Assembly (NCBI GenBank): GCA_946699065.1
Contig: CAMPDV010000090.1
Coordinates: 186,001-250,000, forward strand
Direction of reading: 5' to 3'
Length of the DNA stretch: 64,000 nt
Origin: Loxodes magnus
Lineage: Eukaryota > Ciliophora > Karyorelictea > Loxodida > Loxodidae
Shown: positions 12,401 through 25,040 of the stretch, piece after piece
Numbering within the stretch: position 1 is the stretch's first letter
Layout: each line of letters begins with the position of its first letter
Made by a program: the position numbers and the translations under genes
Notes under the pieces: model-generated
The model's database searches: none
What the model saw: only the letters and a program-made list of their open reading frames with translations
What the model was told of the DNA's origin: nothing

Positions 12401-15101
12401 AAAAATCTAGAATATAAATTTTTTTATAAAAGAGATGGTAAACTTCTAAAAAGAAGAAGAAAATTATATAAATTATATTTAAAATTATTTAAAATATACT
12501 TAAAGAAATCATAAATAAAATAAAAAAAATATTAGTTTAATTTAATTAAAATAATAAGAATAAAATAAAATAAAATAGGTTTGAAGGAATTTTTGAATAT
12601 AAAGTTGGTTAATTTAATTTTCTAGAAAGGGTCATAAGATATATGGCAATTAAAAGTCTTGTCTAAAAGTGAAAAATGAGCAAATGATTATAAAAATCGT
12701 ATAAAATTTTAAATAAAATTTGATAAAATTTATTTTACTCTTTAATATAACATTGTTAAAAAAATTACTAATATCGCAGTTATTTTAGTAAAAATGTTAC
12801 AAGAATCTTATAGTAAGTTCAAATAATAATTTTAGCAAGATTATAAAAATTTATTTTTAAATATAATACTTTTAAATTTTCTTAATTGATACAATTATTT
12901 TTAATTTTTTTATCTACATATAGTTTAATTTTATATATATTTTAGAATATTTTAAAATTTTACAAAAGCAAAAAACGATAATATAAGCAAATTTATTTTA
13001 ATTTAAAATTCAAAAAATATGTAATTTATTTTATAAATTATTCTTAGTTAAGAATAAAGCCGGAAAAATAAAAAAGGAATTAAAAAATAATTTCATAATT
13101 AGATTAATTACAAAAAAATTTATTAATTTCTAATTAAATTTAACTTTAAATCCTTTAAAATTTTTAAATATTTGCCAAATCTTAATAAAAATAATATTTT
13201 TATTTTTCGCTAAGAAGAGTAAAAATAATTAAATTTTTTATTAAAAAAATAAATTATTAAAATACGAATCATATCAAAATATAAAATAGATTAAGAAAAT
13301 CTTCATATGTTTTTATAGAGCTTTAAGTTATTATAATATAAACTTAATATTTATTTAGAAAAATTAGAGATAAAAAAGTTCTAAAATTTTTTATAAATAT
13401 AACGATTTAAAAAATTAAATTTTTTTTAATTATCCAAATTACTAAATAAAAAGAAATAAAGAAAATTTGAATATGAATATTAATAAGAGAAACCAAAAAT
13501 CTAAATTTATAATTTCAAAAAAGCAAAATTCGGAAATATAAAATCTGAAATAAATGACTTTTACTATTAAAAATATCTTTATTATCAATTTTTCTCTATG
13601 AATTTGTTTTTATTTTGAAGATTTGAAAAATAAAATATGTTAAAAAAAATAAAAACTAAAAGTTAAATATTTATAAATAGTGAAAGCAAAAAAAACTAAA
13701 TTAAAATTTTATAATTTCTCTAATGATTTTGCAAAAAAGTCATAAATTTCATGAACCAAAATATTTAATAAATTAAATCTTAAAATACTTAGAAATCTAT
13801 GAATTTTAAATTTTAAAGCTAAAAAAATTTATCTAAAATTGAATATGATTTCATTTGATTTTTTTAATTGGAAGAATAAAAAAAAATTAAAATAAAACTA
13901 TTTTTTTGAATTTTATTCTTTAGATAAAAGTTTTGATTTAGTTACAATATTTGTAATGAAAAAGTTTTAAAAGGAAGAAAATTTGCAAATTCAAACATTA
14001 AAATTACACTTAAAAAATTATTAAATCTAAAATTAATCTTATCACATTTATAATAATCGGAAAATTATTAATTAACGCTATTTTAGTTCTTCTATATAAG
14101 ATTCCATAATTAGGGAAATGTTTATAATTAAAGAAGATTTAGTTATTTAACTGAAATTATATTTGCAAGAATAGTCATATATATAATCTTTTTAAAATGA
14201 AATAAAAAGGTATAAAATAAAATCATAAAAAGCAAAAATATTGTAATATTCGAATAATGTAAAGAAATATATTAAAAACATTATTCTTCTATTGCTAGAT
14301 AAAAAATAAAACTTAAGCAAATCCAATAAATTTTTTACAATGATTTAAATATCTATTACAAAGAGTAAAGTTAAAAGCTTAATTTCCTTGTATCGAAATA
14401 TTTACGAATAAATTTTCTTAATAAATTAAGATCTTGAAAGAATCAGATAATCAAATGAAAACAAATTTTTTTAAAGATAAATTAAAATAAGCATCATTTA
14501 TAATTTATAAAAGGATTTATTCAAATAAATGAAACTAAAAAATTAAAATTTAATAGATTTTTTTTCTAAAAAATTAAATAGATAATAGCAAATAATAGGA
14601 TATGAATAAAATAAAGAAGAGAGAAATCATATTGATTCAACCCTTGCAGATGGTTTTGGCTAACTCTGTAATTATGCTAAGTAAATTAATAATTTTAAAA
14701 CTTAAAAATAATTCAAAATTTCAATCTGGATTATATTCTCAAGATTTATGTGACTTATAAAATCGAAAATATCATTGTAAATTACAACTAATATAAAAAA
14801 ATTAAAAATCGTATAAAAATAAAAAAATAAAGGATTAAAACTTTTACATAATTCAAATCAATTTATATCTTCTGTTAAAATAAAAAAATTTTATAAAAAA
14901 GCAAAATTATATTTATTGTTTTTTAGTATTTTAAATTTAATATTTTATTAAATTTAAATTTAATTATTATTTAATTATCAAAATAATTTCTATTAATATT
15001 TATTTCTATATATAGATTTAATTAAGAATTTTCATTAAAAGTATAATAAATTAAAAAAATTAATTAATTAATTTATAGATATAAAAAAAGAGTTTAATTG
15101 C
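9414..15101. other. Long AT-rich stretch without recognisable genes
   Basis: Nearly 5.7 kb of homopolymer-rich A+T sequence of distinctly lower G+C than the coding blocks. Neither strand shows the Gln/Lys/Glu composition of genes here, and I found no family motif, hairpin terminus or target duplication. Confidence 0.6.
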
Positions 15102-17314
15102 TCATTTCTTTTCTACTTCTAGATATTTTATAATATCTTTATCTATCAAATCAAATAGCTTTAAATCTATCACACTCTCTTTTTTATTATTAAGAATTTA
15201 ATTACAAAAATTAAGAACTTTATCTAATTCATTAAACTTCTAGATTTTATCTATTTAGTTATTCTCATTAAATCTTTATAAAGGCGATTAAAAAAATTCT
15301 TTTTCAGCATTTTTTTATGTTTCGCTAATATAAATTTTAGGTTTAGATATGTAATTAAAAACTTTCAGCTGATCTTCATTAAAGATTATGGTTTTCAGTT
15401 TGTCTAATTCTATCATCTTTTTAACTAAGAAATCTGCTTCTAAATAATCATTAAATGTTTCCTTAGCTTTTTCCAAAAGTTCGAACTTTTTCTGATTTAA
15501 TGATGAAAGCCTTTTCTTATTTTTTTTCATCCTAAAGATGCTACACAATTTTTAAAAATAGTATTTAAAAAAGTTTAATTTCAAATGATCTTGAACTTTT
15601 ATTTTAGAGCTTAAATAATAACTTTTGCTTTCATTAGACATCTAAAGCTTTATTTCAAAATTTTATTACTTCGAATCTATTTAAAAATGAGCTTGCTCTA
15701 TATTTAATTACTCAAATTGTCTTTGCTTTAATTCTTTAGCATTCTTTAAAAAATTCTCTCTTCTAGAATTGAGAAGATAATCTTTTTCTTCTTGACTTAT
15801 AATGCTAGAAATATTAAAAGATTCTGTTTCACCGGATTTTCTATAGGTATCCTAAACTTCTTATTCAGCAATTGTTTTTTCAAATGCATTGCTAGGAATT
15901 TCTTTAGGCTTCTTTTTCTTATTTTAATTTTCCTTTTATTAAACCTCAAATTCTTAGCTTTCTTTTTCATCATTCTATTTATTTCTAAAATTAGGGATTT
16001 GACTTAAATTTTCGCTGATTTTGTCTTTATCACTTTCTAAAATCCGATTTTGTCTTTCCTCTGAATAAGGAGTCACAGCTGAAGTTTTATTTTTCGAGAG
16101 TTATCTTTTAGTTTCTGTTCTTCCTGTATCTCCTTACATGCTTTTATCAATTTATTCAGCAGGAATCTTTTTTTTAAACTCAATATCAACATCTCCAATA
16201 TTTTAGTTTTAACTGCTTTTTTGATTCTAAGTATTTGCTATTTCATGATTATCTTCCTTTCTTTATAAGTCTTCTATATCAAAAATATCATTCACAAGTT
16301 CATATGTAAAAGCATATTTCGAGTATATTTAGACTAGTATTTTGGATGTTATGATTATCATACTCAAAATGCCTCCGATTTGAGAAATAACATCTTAGAA
16401 CTTTTTATATTTCCTCTTATATTAAAATAAGTTATCTGAGGAGTAAATATATACCAGAAAAACGTAAGGATTTTCTAAATCTTAGTTAGAAATAGATTCT
16501 AACAAGTCTCTATCTACTGTTACATCTTTAATTGTCTACGAGTTCTCTTTCAAATACCCATCGTCTGTTATTATCTCAATAGGCTTGAAATATATATTTG
16601 TATATTTGTATTAATAGATATCAAGCATTCAATAGTATAAGCTCAGCGTGCTTTGAATAGGATGCTCATAATTTGAAATATCTATTATTTTGCCCGAGTA
16701 TAATATGCTAAAATAAAGCTCTTTCTAAACTAGGTCCTTGATCTCACTCAAAGAAGCACATTTTATTGCTGAATCTGAAGAATTCTGGCACATTTTCACT
16801 TTTATATACAAGTTAGTCATCGACTCTTCTGTTCAATAGCCTCCTAGTTCAAATAATTCTATATCTAGACATATGTTATTATAGTATTCAGGAACTGAGC
16901 TATTGAATTATTATTCAAAGCCTTTGAAGAAGCTTGCATTACATTATTTTGTAGGAATAGGTATGTAAGAAAAGTTTTCAGGTGTTTTTTTATATAACCA
17001 ACCTCGAATGTGAAATAGGAAGGAGGAACTTAGATTATATTAGTGGCGTTTGAAAAAGCTATGGAAAAACTGTAATTGTTAGTCCCAATCTATTGCCAAA
17101 GTCTAGATTTCTGTTTCAAAGTTTAGGTAAGAACATTTGGATTAGTTCTATTAAACATATCTTGACCCATATTTACAAAAGCAAGCAAAAAGAGTATAAA
17201 AGTGCAGATGGAAAGAAATACTCCTATGTAAGTATGAAATCCTCTCGCTCTTTTGTAAAGTAAGGAAATTTGTGTAGGATAAATATCTATGTAGTTTAGA
17301 AGAAAGGGTCCCAT
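15102..17314 (-). pseudogene. Two-pass membrane-protein family, copy B (one frameshift)
   Basis: Starts MGPFLLNYIDIYPTQISLL at 17314 and stops at TGA 15102-15104. The whole family architecture is present: membrane segment (residues about 30-50), Cys-containing ectodomain, QYKRKYKKFQDVISQIGG then a second membrane segment, and a charged tail ending LEVEKK. The length is 2213 nt, one short of a multiple of three. The missing base falls in the poly-T run 16985-16991; one more T would restore agreement with copies A, C and D. TGA at 16833-16835 and 16629-16631 sit at the family's Trp columns. Either a young pseudogene or a homopolymer sequencing error. Confidence 0.8.
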
Positions 17315-20287
17315 ATTTTTATTTGCTTTTTTTCAAATCGAGAAAGAAAAATTGTATAGTTTAAAATAATTACTGGGTAACTTTAAAGCTGGAAAACAAT
17401 TTATTTAACGACAGCATAAATTAAGTTAAAACTTGAAATTTTTTGTAGAAAATGGCGTTAAAAATGTTTCTTCATTTTCCTTTATCTCTTTCATAGAAAC
17501 TTACTTTATTGTTCGTAAATTGATCTCTCTTCGTCAAAACTTCATTTTGCTTTATTTTCTTAAATTTTTATTTTTTCCATAGTCATTTAACTCTTCACAA
17601 ATTCGTTAAATATTCTTAAAATATGTTTATACATTTGCAAAAATTGAATAAAGAGGCTTATAAGTAATTTATAGAAATTTTTTTAATCGAAGTAGAAGAT
17701 TAACGAACGTTGTACGATAATTTGGAAAATATAGAGAAGGAAAATAAATTAAGAGACCCTTTGTTGGATAATACAGAATGATAGAATTTTATTAAAATAA
17801 ATTTACTCTAAAGTTAATAAGTTGTTCAAGCATTTTACACACATCGCTCCTTTACAATAATTAAGCGAGCGAAGATATTAAACTAAGATCAATAAGCATA
17901 TATAAAATTGATGACTAAAGACTTAAATTTAACTAAGTTTTTATCTGTTTTATTTCGAGTTTTTATCATATTGATATTATAGAAAAGAGAAAAAGAAAAG
18001 TTATTTAAAAAAGGAAAAATAAAATAAAAGAAGGATCTAATTCAAATTTGAATATAAAAGTAGGTAAAATATTTTATGCCTTTAACTTAGTTCACATTTC
18101 TTGGAATTTTTTTGTTTTATATAACACAAAATTAAGTTTTTAAGCATTACAATTTCAATTAAGTCTATCCTTATATCTAATCATTCTAATTTCGAGTTTT
18201 GAAGTTAATAAGCATAATTTCTTAAAATTTTTTAATGTCAATGTATGAATAAAATGTAGTGATAATTAAAAAGAAATATAAATAATGAATCAGTGGTATT
18301 TTAAATGACTCATATAAAATGCTATAATAATTCTAGCTCAGAAAGTTAAAATCATAAGGCATATAAATAATAAAGATGTTAGGTAAATAGTAATAATAAA
18401 AGACTGAAATAAGAAAAATACATTAACTAAAGGAGAAATTAATTAATACAACTATTTTAATTTTATATGCAAATAAAGTTTTTTTAGTTTATAAAGTAAT
18501 TAAGACTTGAGAAATTAAATGTTGTAAAAGGAAAATTATATAATCTTAGTTGAAATCCACTTCTGATATAAGTGTAGAATATTTAATAAAAAGTAAAATC
18601 ATAGAGTGACTTTCTAATTTAAATATTGGTAAGATAATAATTTTATATCGATCTGCATAGAACGTTGGAAACTTCTATGATAGAAACTAAAAAGAGTCAA
18701 AATAAAAAAGTTTTTCAGTATTCTTTTTTGTGCTTCTTCCTTCATAAAATTGAGTATAATTAAATTCATTCGAAAATGTTAATAATTAAAATATTCCATC
18801 ATAACTATCTTTAAGATAAAAAAAATTCAGAGAAAATGAAAAATACAAGATGTGTTTAGGATTAATTAATTATATGATTACTTAAAGTAATTTTTTGGTC
18901 ATATAACACAATATTAAAACAAAAAAATAGAACTTAAAATAAATTATAAAGTCATATAATCATATATCTGGCTCTCAAAAAAATTAGTAAGTTTAGTTCC
19001 ATACAGATTAAAATAATCATAGTTTAAAAGAAGCTGAGCTTAGAAAAATAAAAAAGTTTCAGGAGAAAAGAAAATTTGAAGCAATATTTGAGAAAATTAT
19101 AAAGGAGTTTAAAAATCTTCCAAATTTCAAGATTATTTTTTAAAGATCTATCTAGTGCTATTAGTTTCATTAAAATAAAATAATTAGAAAGAATATTTCA
19201 AAAGTACATAAGCGATTTGAAAGATTGATGAGGCAGATTAATAAATGTAATAATTGATGTCAAAATTTTTAATTTTAAGTTATATTTAAAAAAAATTAAA
19301 AAGAGATATAAAAAATGAGGACTTAAAAGTGATTAAAGATTTTTCTAAATGGATTAGTGATTAATAATGTTATTTTCGAAAATTACTAAAAGTTACTTTA
19401 ATTAAGAAAATTTTTTATTAAATTATTATAAATTTTTAGTTATAGGAAATGCCAGTGCAAAATAATCAAATAAAAGATTAAAAAAAACTTAATATATTTA
19501 TATTTTATTGAAAATAAAATGTATTTATCTTGACTTTATTCTATAAAATTTTAATTTAATCTGAATATAAAAACAAAATTATCAGGGATAAAATTGAAAA
19601 ATTAATAATTTTTAATATTTTAATTAATTAAAATTAAACCTAAATTTAAATCTATATCTATAAAATAAATTAGACTTAAATAAATTAATTTAACTTAAAT
19701 TTTTTTTTTAAATAAATCACATAATAAAAATTTAAAGGATTAAATAATAAAATTTCGATTATAAAAAATTAAAAAATTAGTTTTTATACCAAAATATATC
19801 TGATATATAAAAAACGCATAAATTTTTTTAAAATGCATTTGATTTGAAAGAAGATAAAAATAGAAATATCTTTTGAAATAAATAATTAAAGTTTCTAGTA
19901 GCTAAGTAAATAATATAAAATTAAAATTTAGTTGAATATAACATTCAATTAAATAAAATATTTTTAATATATTTAACAAAAGTTAACTACTATTTAATTT
20001 TATATTTAAATAAAATAAAAAGCATTCATTTTTATATCCTTGATTTAGTTCTAATATATCTATATCAAAGATAAAACATAATCCACTTATATAGATAGAA
20101 TTTAATTAATGTAATTACAATTTCTTAGTTGCTTTAGGAGTATCATAAGTTCCGAACTTAAAATTAAATTATCTAGTTGTGTAAAATAGTTTTTTATACT
20201 TAAAGAAATAATTAATTTTAATCATTTGATTTAAAATATTTCCTAGTTGATAACTAAATCAATTTTTATTTAATAATATAAAAATAA
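17315..20287. other. AT-rich spacer, no gene recognised
   Basis: About 3 kb of A+T-rich DNA between copy B and the Kelch-like gene. I see no conserved motif or coding composition. Confidence 0.5.
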
Positions 20288-20872
20288 ATGTAATAGAAAG
20301 GAAATTAACTTACCAAAATATTATTTTTAAGAAAGCTTTTAAGAAGATCAAGTCTTTATAACGGTAACCGAATATTTGGCAAATTTGGAATAGGAGTAAC
20401 CAAATATGAACTTTGTTCTAATCTTAAATATTTCAACAACTTCTTCAATATCTCGACCATTTAAAATAGTTCGGATAAAATAACCTTCTAAGTACTGAAG
20501 AAAAGTTTTGAGATTGAAAAAATAGAATTTTAAGTCTTCGCTTTGTTTTCTTATATTGAATAAATTTATAACAATACCTTATTAATTTCAGGTAATGCTC
20601 ATGTAAATTAAAAAAGATTTACAATTCATAATATTAATAATAAAAAAGTAGAGCTTTAAATGTAATATGAAAGAAGACATCATAGAACTAGTTTCGATAA
20701 GTCTTATTTAATTTTCGCTATTTCAGGATAATCTTTGATGAATTAGGAATATATTGATTTCTCGGAATGTGAAGTTTACAATATGAAAACCAATATGTTT
20801 TAAAAAATAAGCTCTATAAGAACTCCTGTTTCTTATTTTGGATGTGATTAAAATGCTTCATAACTTTTTGTC

Positions 20873-20891
20873 TTTGGAGGATTTTAATTTA
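20873..20891. repeat. Target-site duplication, left copy (19 bp)
   Basis: TTTGGAGGATTTTAATTTA here and at 21722-21740 bracket the element exactly. It encodes the FGGF of the Kelch blade. Confidence 0.9.
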
Positions 20892-21721
20892 ATTTAATAT
20901 ACTAAATTAAAGTGTTCGTATCTCCAGGGATTTTAAACCCCTTCAATGCATACCTCCAGAGTTCGTTCCTTGAGGTTTAAAATAAAAGTTCGGGACTCCC
21001 AGTTTTTTTGGAGTTCTGGCACTCCCTTGAAAAAGCCTCCTTCTAAATATTCTTCCATCCTTGTCTACATAAATTCTTGAAAGTTCTCTCCAAATCTCTT
21101 CACTGTTTCTTCTCTGTTTATCCAAATATATCTTGCATCTCTTGTATGTGTGGAATTTTGATTTGCACAGGTAGCACAGCTTGACGATCCTTCTGGGAGG
21201 AGTTATCTCTAAGGGTTTTGTGTATTCTAGTTCCATTTTATTTTCAGCTAAAGTTTAAGGTTAAATTCTTTTTTCTCCCAAAAGTTTCACTTCGATTTCC
21301 TGTTTCATTAATCTTTCTTCATTGTTTTAACTTTTCTATAGTAATTTTTGGTTTTCTTTCTTTAATATTTAAACTTCTTCTTATAGGTTACGGATAGATT
21401 TCATAAGTTATTCTATTATTAGCTATTCATCATTTTTCTATTTCTACATTATTTTTTAATTACCACTTTTCATGTAGTTGCTTGATCGTGGCTATGGGAG
21501 TAAAAATTCTCGCTTGCTTTAGTCAGTTTCTGTTGATTTAATTTCTTATTCAATTTAAGATTATCTTTATTTTTCTAAATTTGGGGGTTAAAGAGCTTAA
21601 GAAAATTATTATATTATTAAAGAAGACGTGGTAGGAGAAGAATTAGAAGTCTCTGGTTTTTTTTCCTTTTTCTATGGCGTTGGAAAAAAACCCTTCCTGA
21701 GACCTTCTGCCATTTTTTTTT
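20892..21721 (-). mobile_element. Intact zinc-knuckle retroposon, 830 bp
   Basis: On the minus strand the element begins with a poly-A run running into ATG (21713). It carries one intact ORF, then a 3' region with a GGGGTTTAAAATCCC hairpin, and ends AGTATATTAAAT. A perfect 19-bp direct repeat flanks it. A 5'-truncated copy with the same 3' end and two differences over 212 bp lies at 54968-55179. No terminal inverted repeats, LTRs, transposase or reverse transcriptase are present. It resembles ORF1-only LINE derivatives mobilised in trans. Confidence 0.9.
20943..21713 (-). CDS. Coiled-coil plus CCHC zinc-knuckle protein (Gag/ORF1-like, 256 aa)
   Basis: ATG 21711-21713 to TGA 20943-20945, read with TAA/TAG as Gln. 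It has a Pro/Ser/Gln-rich N-terminus, a leucine-zipper-like coiled-coil (about residues 115-160), then a knuckle C-Y-L-C-KSKF-H-TYKR-C. This is followed by a motif found in every family member, IWRELSRIY then GRIFRRRLF, and a basic tail with RTPKKLGVP. CCHC knuckles of 2-4-4 spacing bind single-stranded nucleic acid in Gag and LINE ORF1 proteins, so the likely role is packaging the element RNA. Only the second half is seen by a standard-code ORF search. It is the only copy here that is demonstrably full length and open. Confidence 0.85.
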
Positions 21722-21740
21722 TTTGGAGGATTTTAATTTA
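21722..21740. repeat. Target-site duplication, right copy (19 bp)
   Basis: Second copy of TTTGGAGGATTTTAATTTA; see 20873-20891. Confidence 0.9.
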
Positions 21741-22075
21741 GAGGATCTTAAGCTTTTAATAATATTCAGGTATATGATAAAATTTAAAATACTTGAGATG
21801 TAAGTAAGATATAGCTAGATAAAATAGCAACAGCTTCAGCTATTTATATACCCAATAAAAAATCCTTTTAGATATATAAAAATGGATATTATTAAATGAA
21901 GTCTTAATTATTTGATCTAAAAACTATAATTATATTGAATGAATATTTTCCTCCTGAAAACATTAGTTCCACAAAACCAGTTTTAAGTAGAAATACTATA
22001 TTCTAATATGATATGCATTGCGAGTTGTTTTGCTACGATCTGAATAACCAGGGATGGAGAAAAATGGTAGTTTGA

Positions 22076-23929
22076 TGAGATAAATCATTGTAAATTTTCA
22101 AAATAATTATATAATTTAAGCTTACTTTAATATTTAATCTTGAATTATAAATCTAGATAAAAAATCAACTTCATCTTAATATTTAAATTTGTTTTAAAAT
22201 ATCAAAACAGAGAATGAAGCACTTGGTAAATAAAAAAAAGTAAAAAAAGCTTAGAAATTAAAAAAAATTGATTGTAGAAAAAGCGAACAAAAATTAAAAA
22301 TTCTACAAAATTTTGTAAAAGAAAAAATTCAGTAATATTTAAAAAATAAATAATTTAAATAAATCAGAACGTAAAAAGAAAAAAGATTTTTATCCAAAAA
22401 AGATAATAAAAAGATTCTGAACAAATTTTTTATTCTTTTTTTATGAAGAATTAATGAAGAGTTTATATAAATAAATTAAATTTGATAATAGATTTTTTTC
22501 TCAATATTCTAATTAAAAAAAGTGGTAATTAAAAAAAAGTTATTCACATTGATATTTGCAAATAGTATTTCTGCTTGGAAAAATTTATTGAGAAATATTT
22601 TATCATTGAATTATTTCCAAATATAGATTAAGAAACTTTTCCAATATTTCATATTTGATTTTAAGGCGAATAAGTAAAAATGCATAGATTAGGAAAATTC
22701 ATATCAGGTATATTTTTATAAATTTTTAGTCGAATTTTACTAAAATTTATTATAAAGTCAAAGTAAAAAGGCAGCTTTCCAGAAGATTCAAAGATTATTA
22801 AAATCGTGCATGAAAAAGAAGGTGATCAGCTTTCCATAATTTGAAGAAATTAAGTATAAACAGAGAAAAAATTAGAAAGATGGCAATTAATGAATATAAA
22901 TTAAATATTCAATCTAATGATGTATGATACCATTATGTCCTACTACTATCAATACAATTTTACTTTAATAAAAAACTTTAAAAAATAAAAAAAAAATTGA
23001 TATTCAACCAAAATAAAAAAGCTAATGCTTAAAATCTAAAGTATCATAATAAAATTATGCTACATTTAGAAAAAATGCAAGACTAAAGTAAAATAATTTT
23101 ATTACTAGATTACTATATAAAAGCTATTTTCTCAATAGAAATGAAAATGATTTAATTAAGTTGTTTTTGAATATAATTATATACCTTAGTTATAATCTTA
23201 ATTATATCTATTATTAATAGAGCATAGCTATTAATATCCTAAACTTATTCGAAATATACACTCTTCAGTAAAATATATTTAGTCTAGTTATTAGCACTAC
23301 GAAAGTATATATTTATCTAATATTTTACGAGATAAAGATTAAACTTAGATTTTAAGCTATTTTTGAGATCATTATAAGAGATTCTTATAATGATATAAGA
23401 TAAAGGAATAAGTCTATTGCTTTATTCAAATTAGCTAAAATAATCATTTTATCACTGATAAAAACGCAAGATAACAAGGATAAAAAAAATGAAATTGATC
23501 TACTTTAAAAAGAAAATCAAATTTTTTAATTTATGAGATCACTTCTAGAATACAAAGTATGTAAATTTGATTTAAGAAAAAGAAGTTAAATAAACAATTT
23601 ACTATAAATGTAAAATGAAAATCATAAATATACCATATAAGATAAATTTCTGACAAGTAAGGCTTTCAGCTTGCAACTTATTAAAAATAGATTCAATAAA
23701 GGAAATAATTTAAAAAATTATTTGAGGTTAGCTTATTAATAAGAAATAATAATAAATATTAAAGCTGAAAACGTTTTAAAATATATCTGTATGAGTTCTA
23801 TTTTAAACATTCATTTTATTTAGATTTTTATCTGAAAAAAATAAAAAATAATTTTAAACCATTCAGAGCGAGTTTAGAAAAAGAAAGCTGATTTAAGAAT
23901 AATACATATTTATTTATTAAACTAAAATT
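22076..23929. other. AT-rich spacer, no gene recognised
   Basis: A+T-rich sequence downstream of the Kelch-like gene. I see no family motif in either strand. Confidence 0.45.
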
Positions 23930-24215
23930 TTTTTATTTATTCTGATCGGAATCTCAGCACATTACTCAGCCATAACTCATAGTATACGATCTTTAAGTAC
24001 TAACAGTCACCGGTGGCGTATGAGGGATTAGGTAGTTGATATTTGGATTTCTGCAGTCAGGGAGCTCCATCGCAAAGAACTACCTTTTATCATGCTCCTA
24101 GCAATTTGTAAATCTAATAATTAAATTTGACTTTGAATCAGGATACTATATTCATGCTAGTGACCTATATCTAGATATAGACGAAGTACTACTCCAGAAG
24201 CCTCCAAATTTAAAT
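23930..24215 (-). other. GC-rich island, probable coding fragment
   Basis: A sharply GC-richer block. The minus strand reads about 95 codons of protein-like sequence containing FAMELPDCRNPN and YLIPHTPPVTV, with several TGA read as Trp toward its end. Neither start nor stop is defined and no family is recognised. It could be a gene fragment or an element remnant. A structured RNA is the alternative. Confidence 0.35.
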
Positions 24216-24579
24216 TATTTATAAATTTTATAAATTGCTTGCTAAATAAGAATAATAATTTAATTCAATACTTATTTTATACTTTGTTATGGTTAAGTAA
24301 AAAAGTGAATAAAAAATCCATTTTCATTAAAAAATTTTTGTCATTTTAATTAATTTTATATTTAATAAAATAATTTAAAGATATGAATTCTATCTAGTAA
24401 TTTTTTAATATTAAGATTGTATTATTTCAAATTATTATTATATTAAATAAGTGAAATATACCAAATAATAAATCATATATTAATAAGGAATTAATTAAAG
24501 AAATTAAAAAATATTTTAAACTCGATAATTTCAAATCATTAATCATTAAAATAACTGTCCGCCTTCGACTTAATTGACG

Positions 24580-25040
24580 TTTTAAATGCATAAATCTCCG
24601 TTACAGCATGTTCGTTCCTTGCATTGTTCTTTTTCCTTGACTTCTCTCTTTTGAATAATCTGATTTAGAATTTTTTTCTCCAGATATTCCTTCTTATTTA
24701 TTTCTATTGGGGACATTCCCATCATAAATGTCAAGTGCTGTTGCAAATTATCATCTTTTTCTTGCTCTAGGAAATGTCTTCTCTTACTTCTCTATTTCCA
24801 TTGGAGTTCCTTAAGAAGGCTTCTGCAGGTTTCCTTCTATTAATTTGAGTCTTGATTCTAGTTTTACTCAGTTTTTCTCGTCTTGCTCTTGCATTTTTCA
24901 AATATCATTCTCTGAACTTGTAATTTACTCATAAACTCATACTTTAGTTCTTCGGTCTACATATGGGCTTCATCTTCATCTTCATGATTTATCAAATCCT
25001 GACTTATTACAAGAATCTCTTCCTTTCGGAAGTTTAAATT
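24580..25040 (-). pseudogene. Decayed charged ORF, possible zinc-knuckle element
   Basis: The minus strand reads about 150 codons rich in Glu, Lys and Gln, with a coiled-coil-like stretch (TEELKYEFMSKLQVQRMIF). Near 24735 a partial knuckle remnant (Cys..His..Cys in another frame) can be made out. Composition matches the retroposon ORFs, but the box and the Trp-x-x-L motif are not intact, so family membership is tentative. Confidence 0.4.

Larger units (their letters stand above)
20288..22075 (+). pseudogene. Kelch-like repeat protein gene split by a retroposon
   Basis: Removing 20892-21740 (element plus one target copy) joins a continuous 313-codon frame from ATG 20288 to TGA 22073-22075, giving 312 aa, almost the length of its paralogues at 26491 (317 aa) and 46096 (316 aa). 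Shared features are the start region with KILFLRK, then G-x-G with KYELC or KYEIC, Kelch-type double glycines (QLFVFGGF), a Y-D-x5-TW blade with Trp as TGA (21794-21796), and a C-terminal blade ending GWRKMVV. Kelch proteins form beta-propellers for protein binding. The insertion breaks the FGGF blade, so this copy should be inactive. The rest of the frame is undamaged, so the hit looks recent. Confidence 0.85.

Noticed and set aside
9414-15101. Long open frames under the altered code
   Set aside because: With TAA, TAG and TGA all readable, any sequence is open; composition and motifs here are those of spacer DNA.
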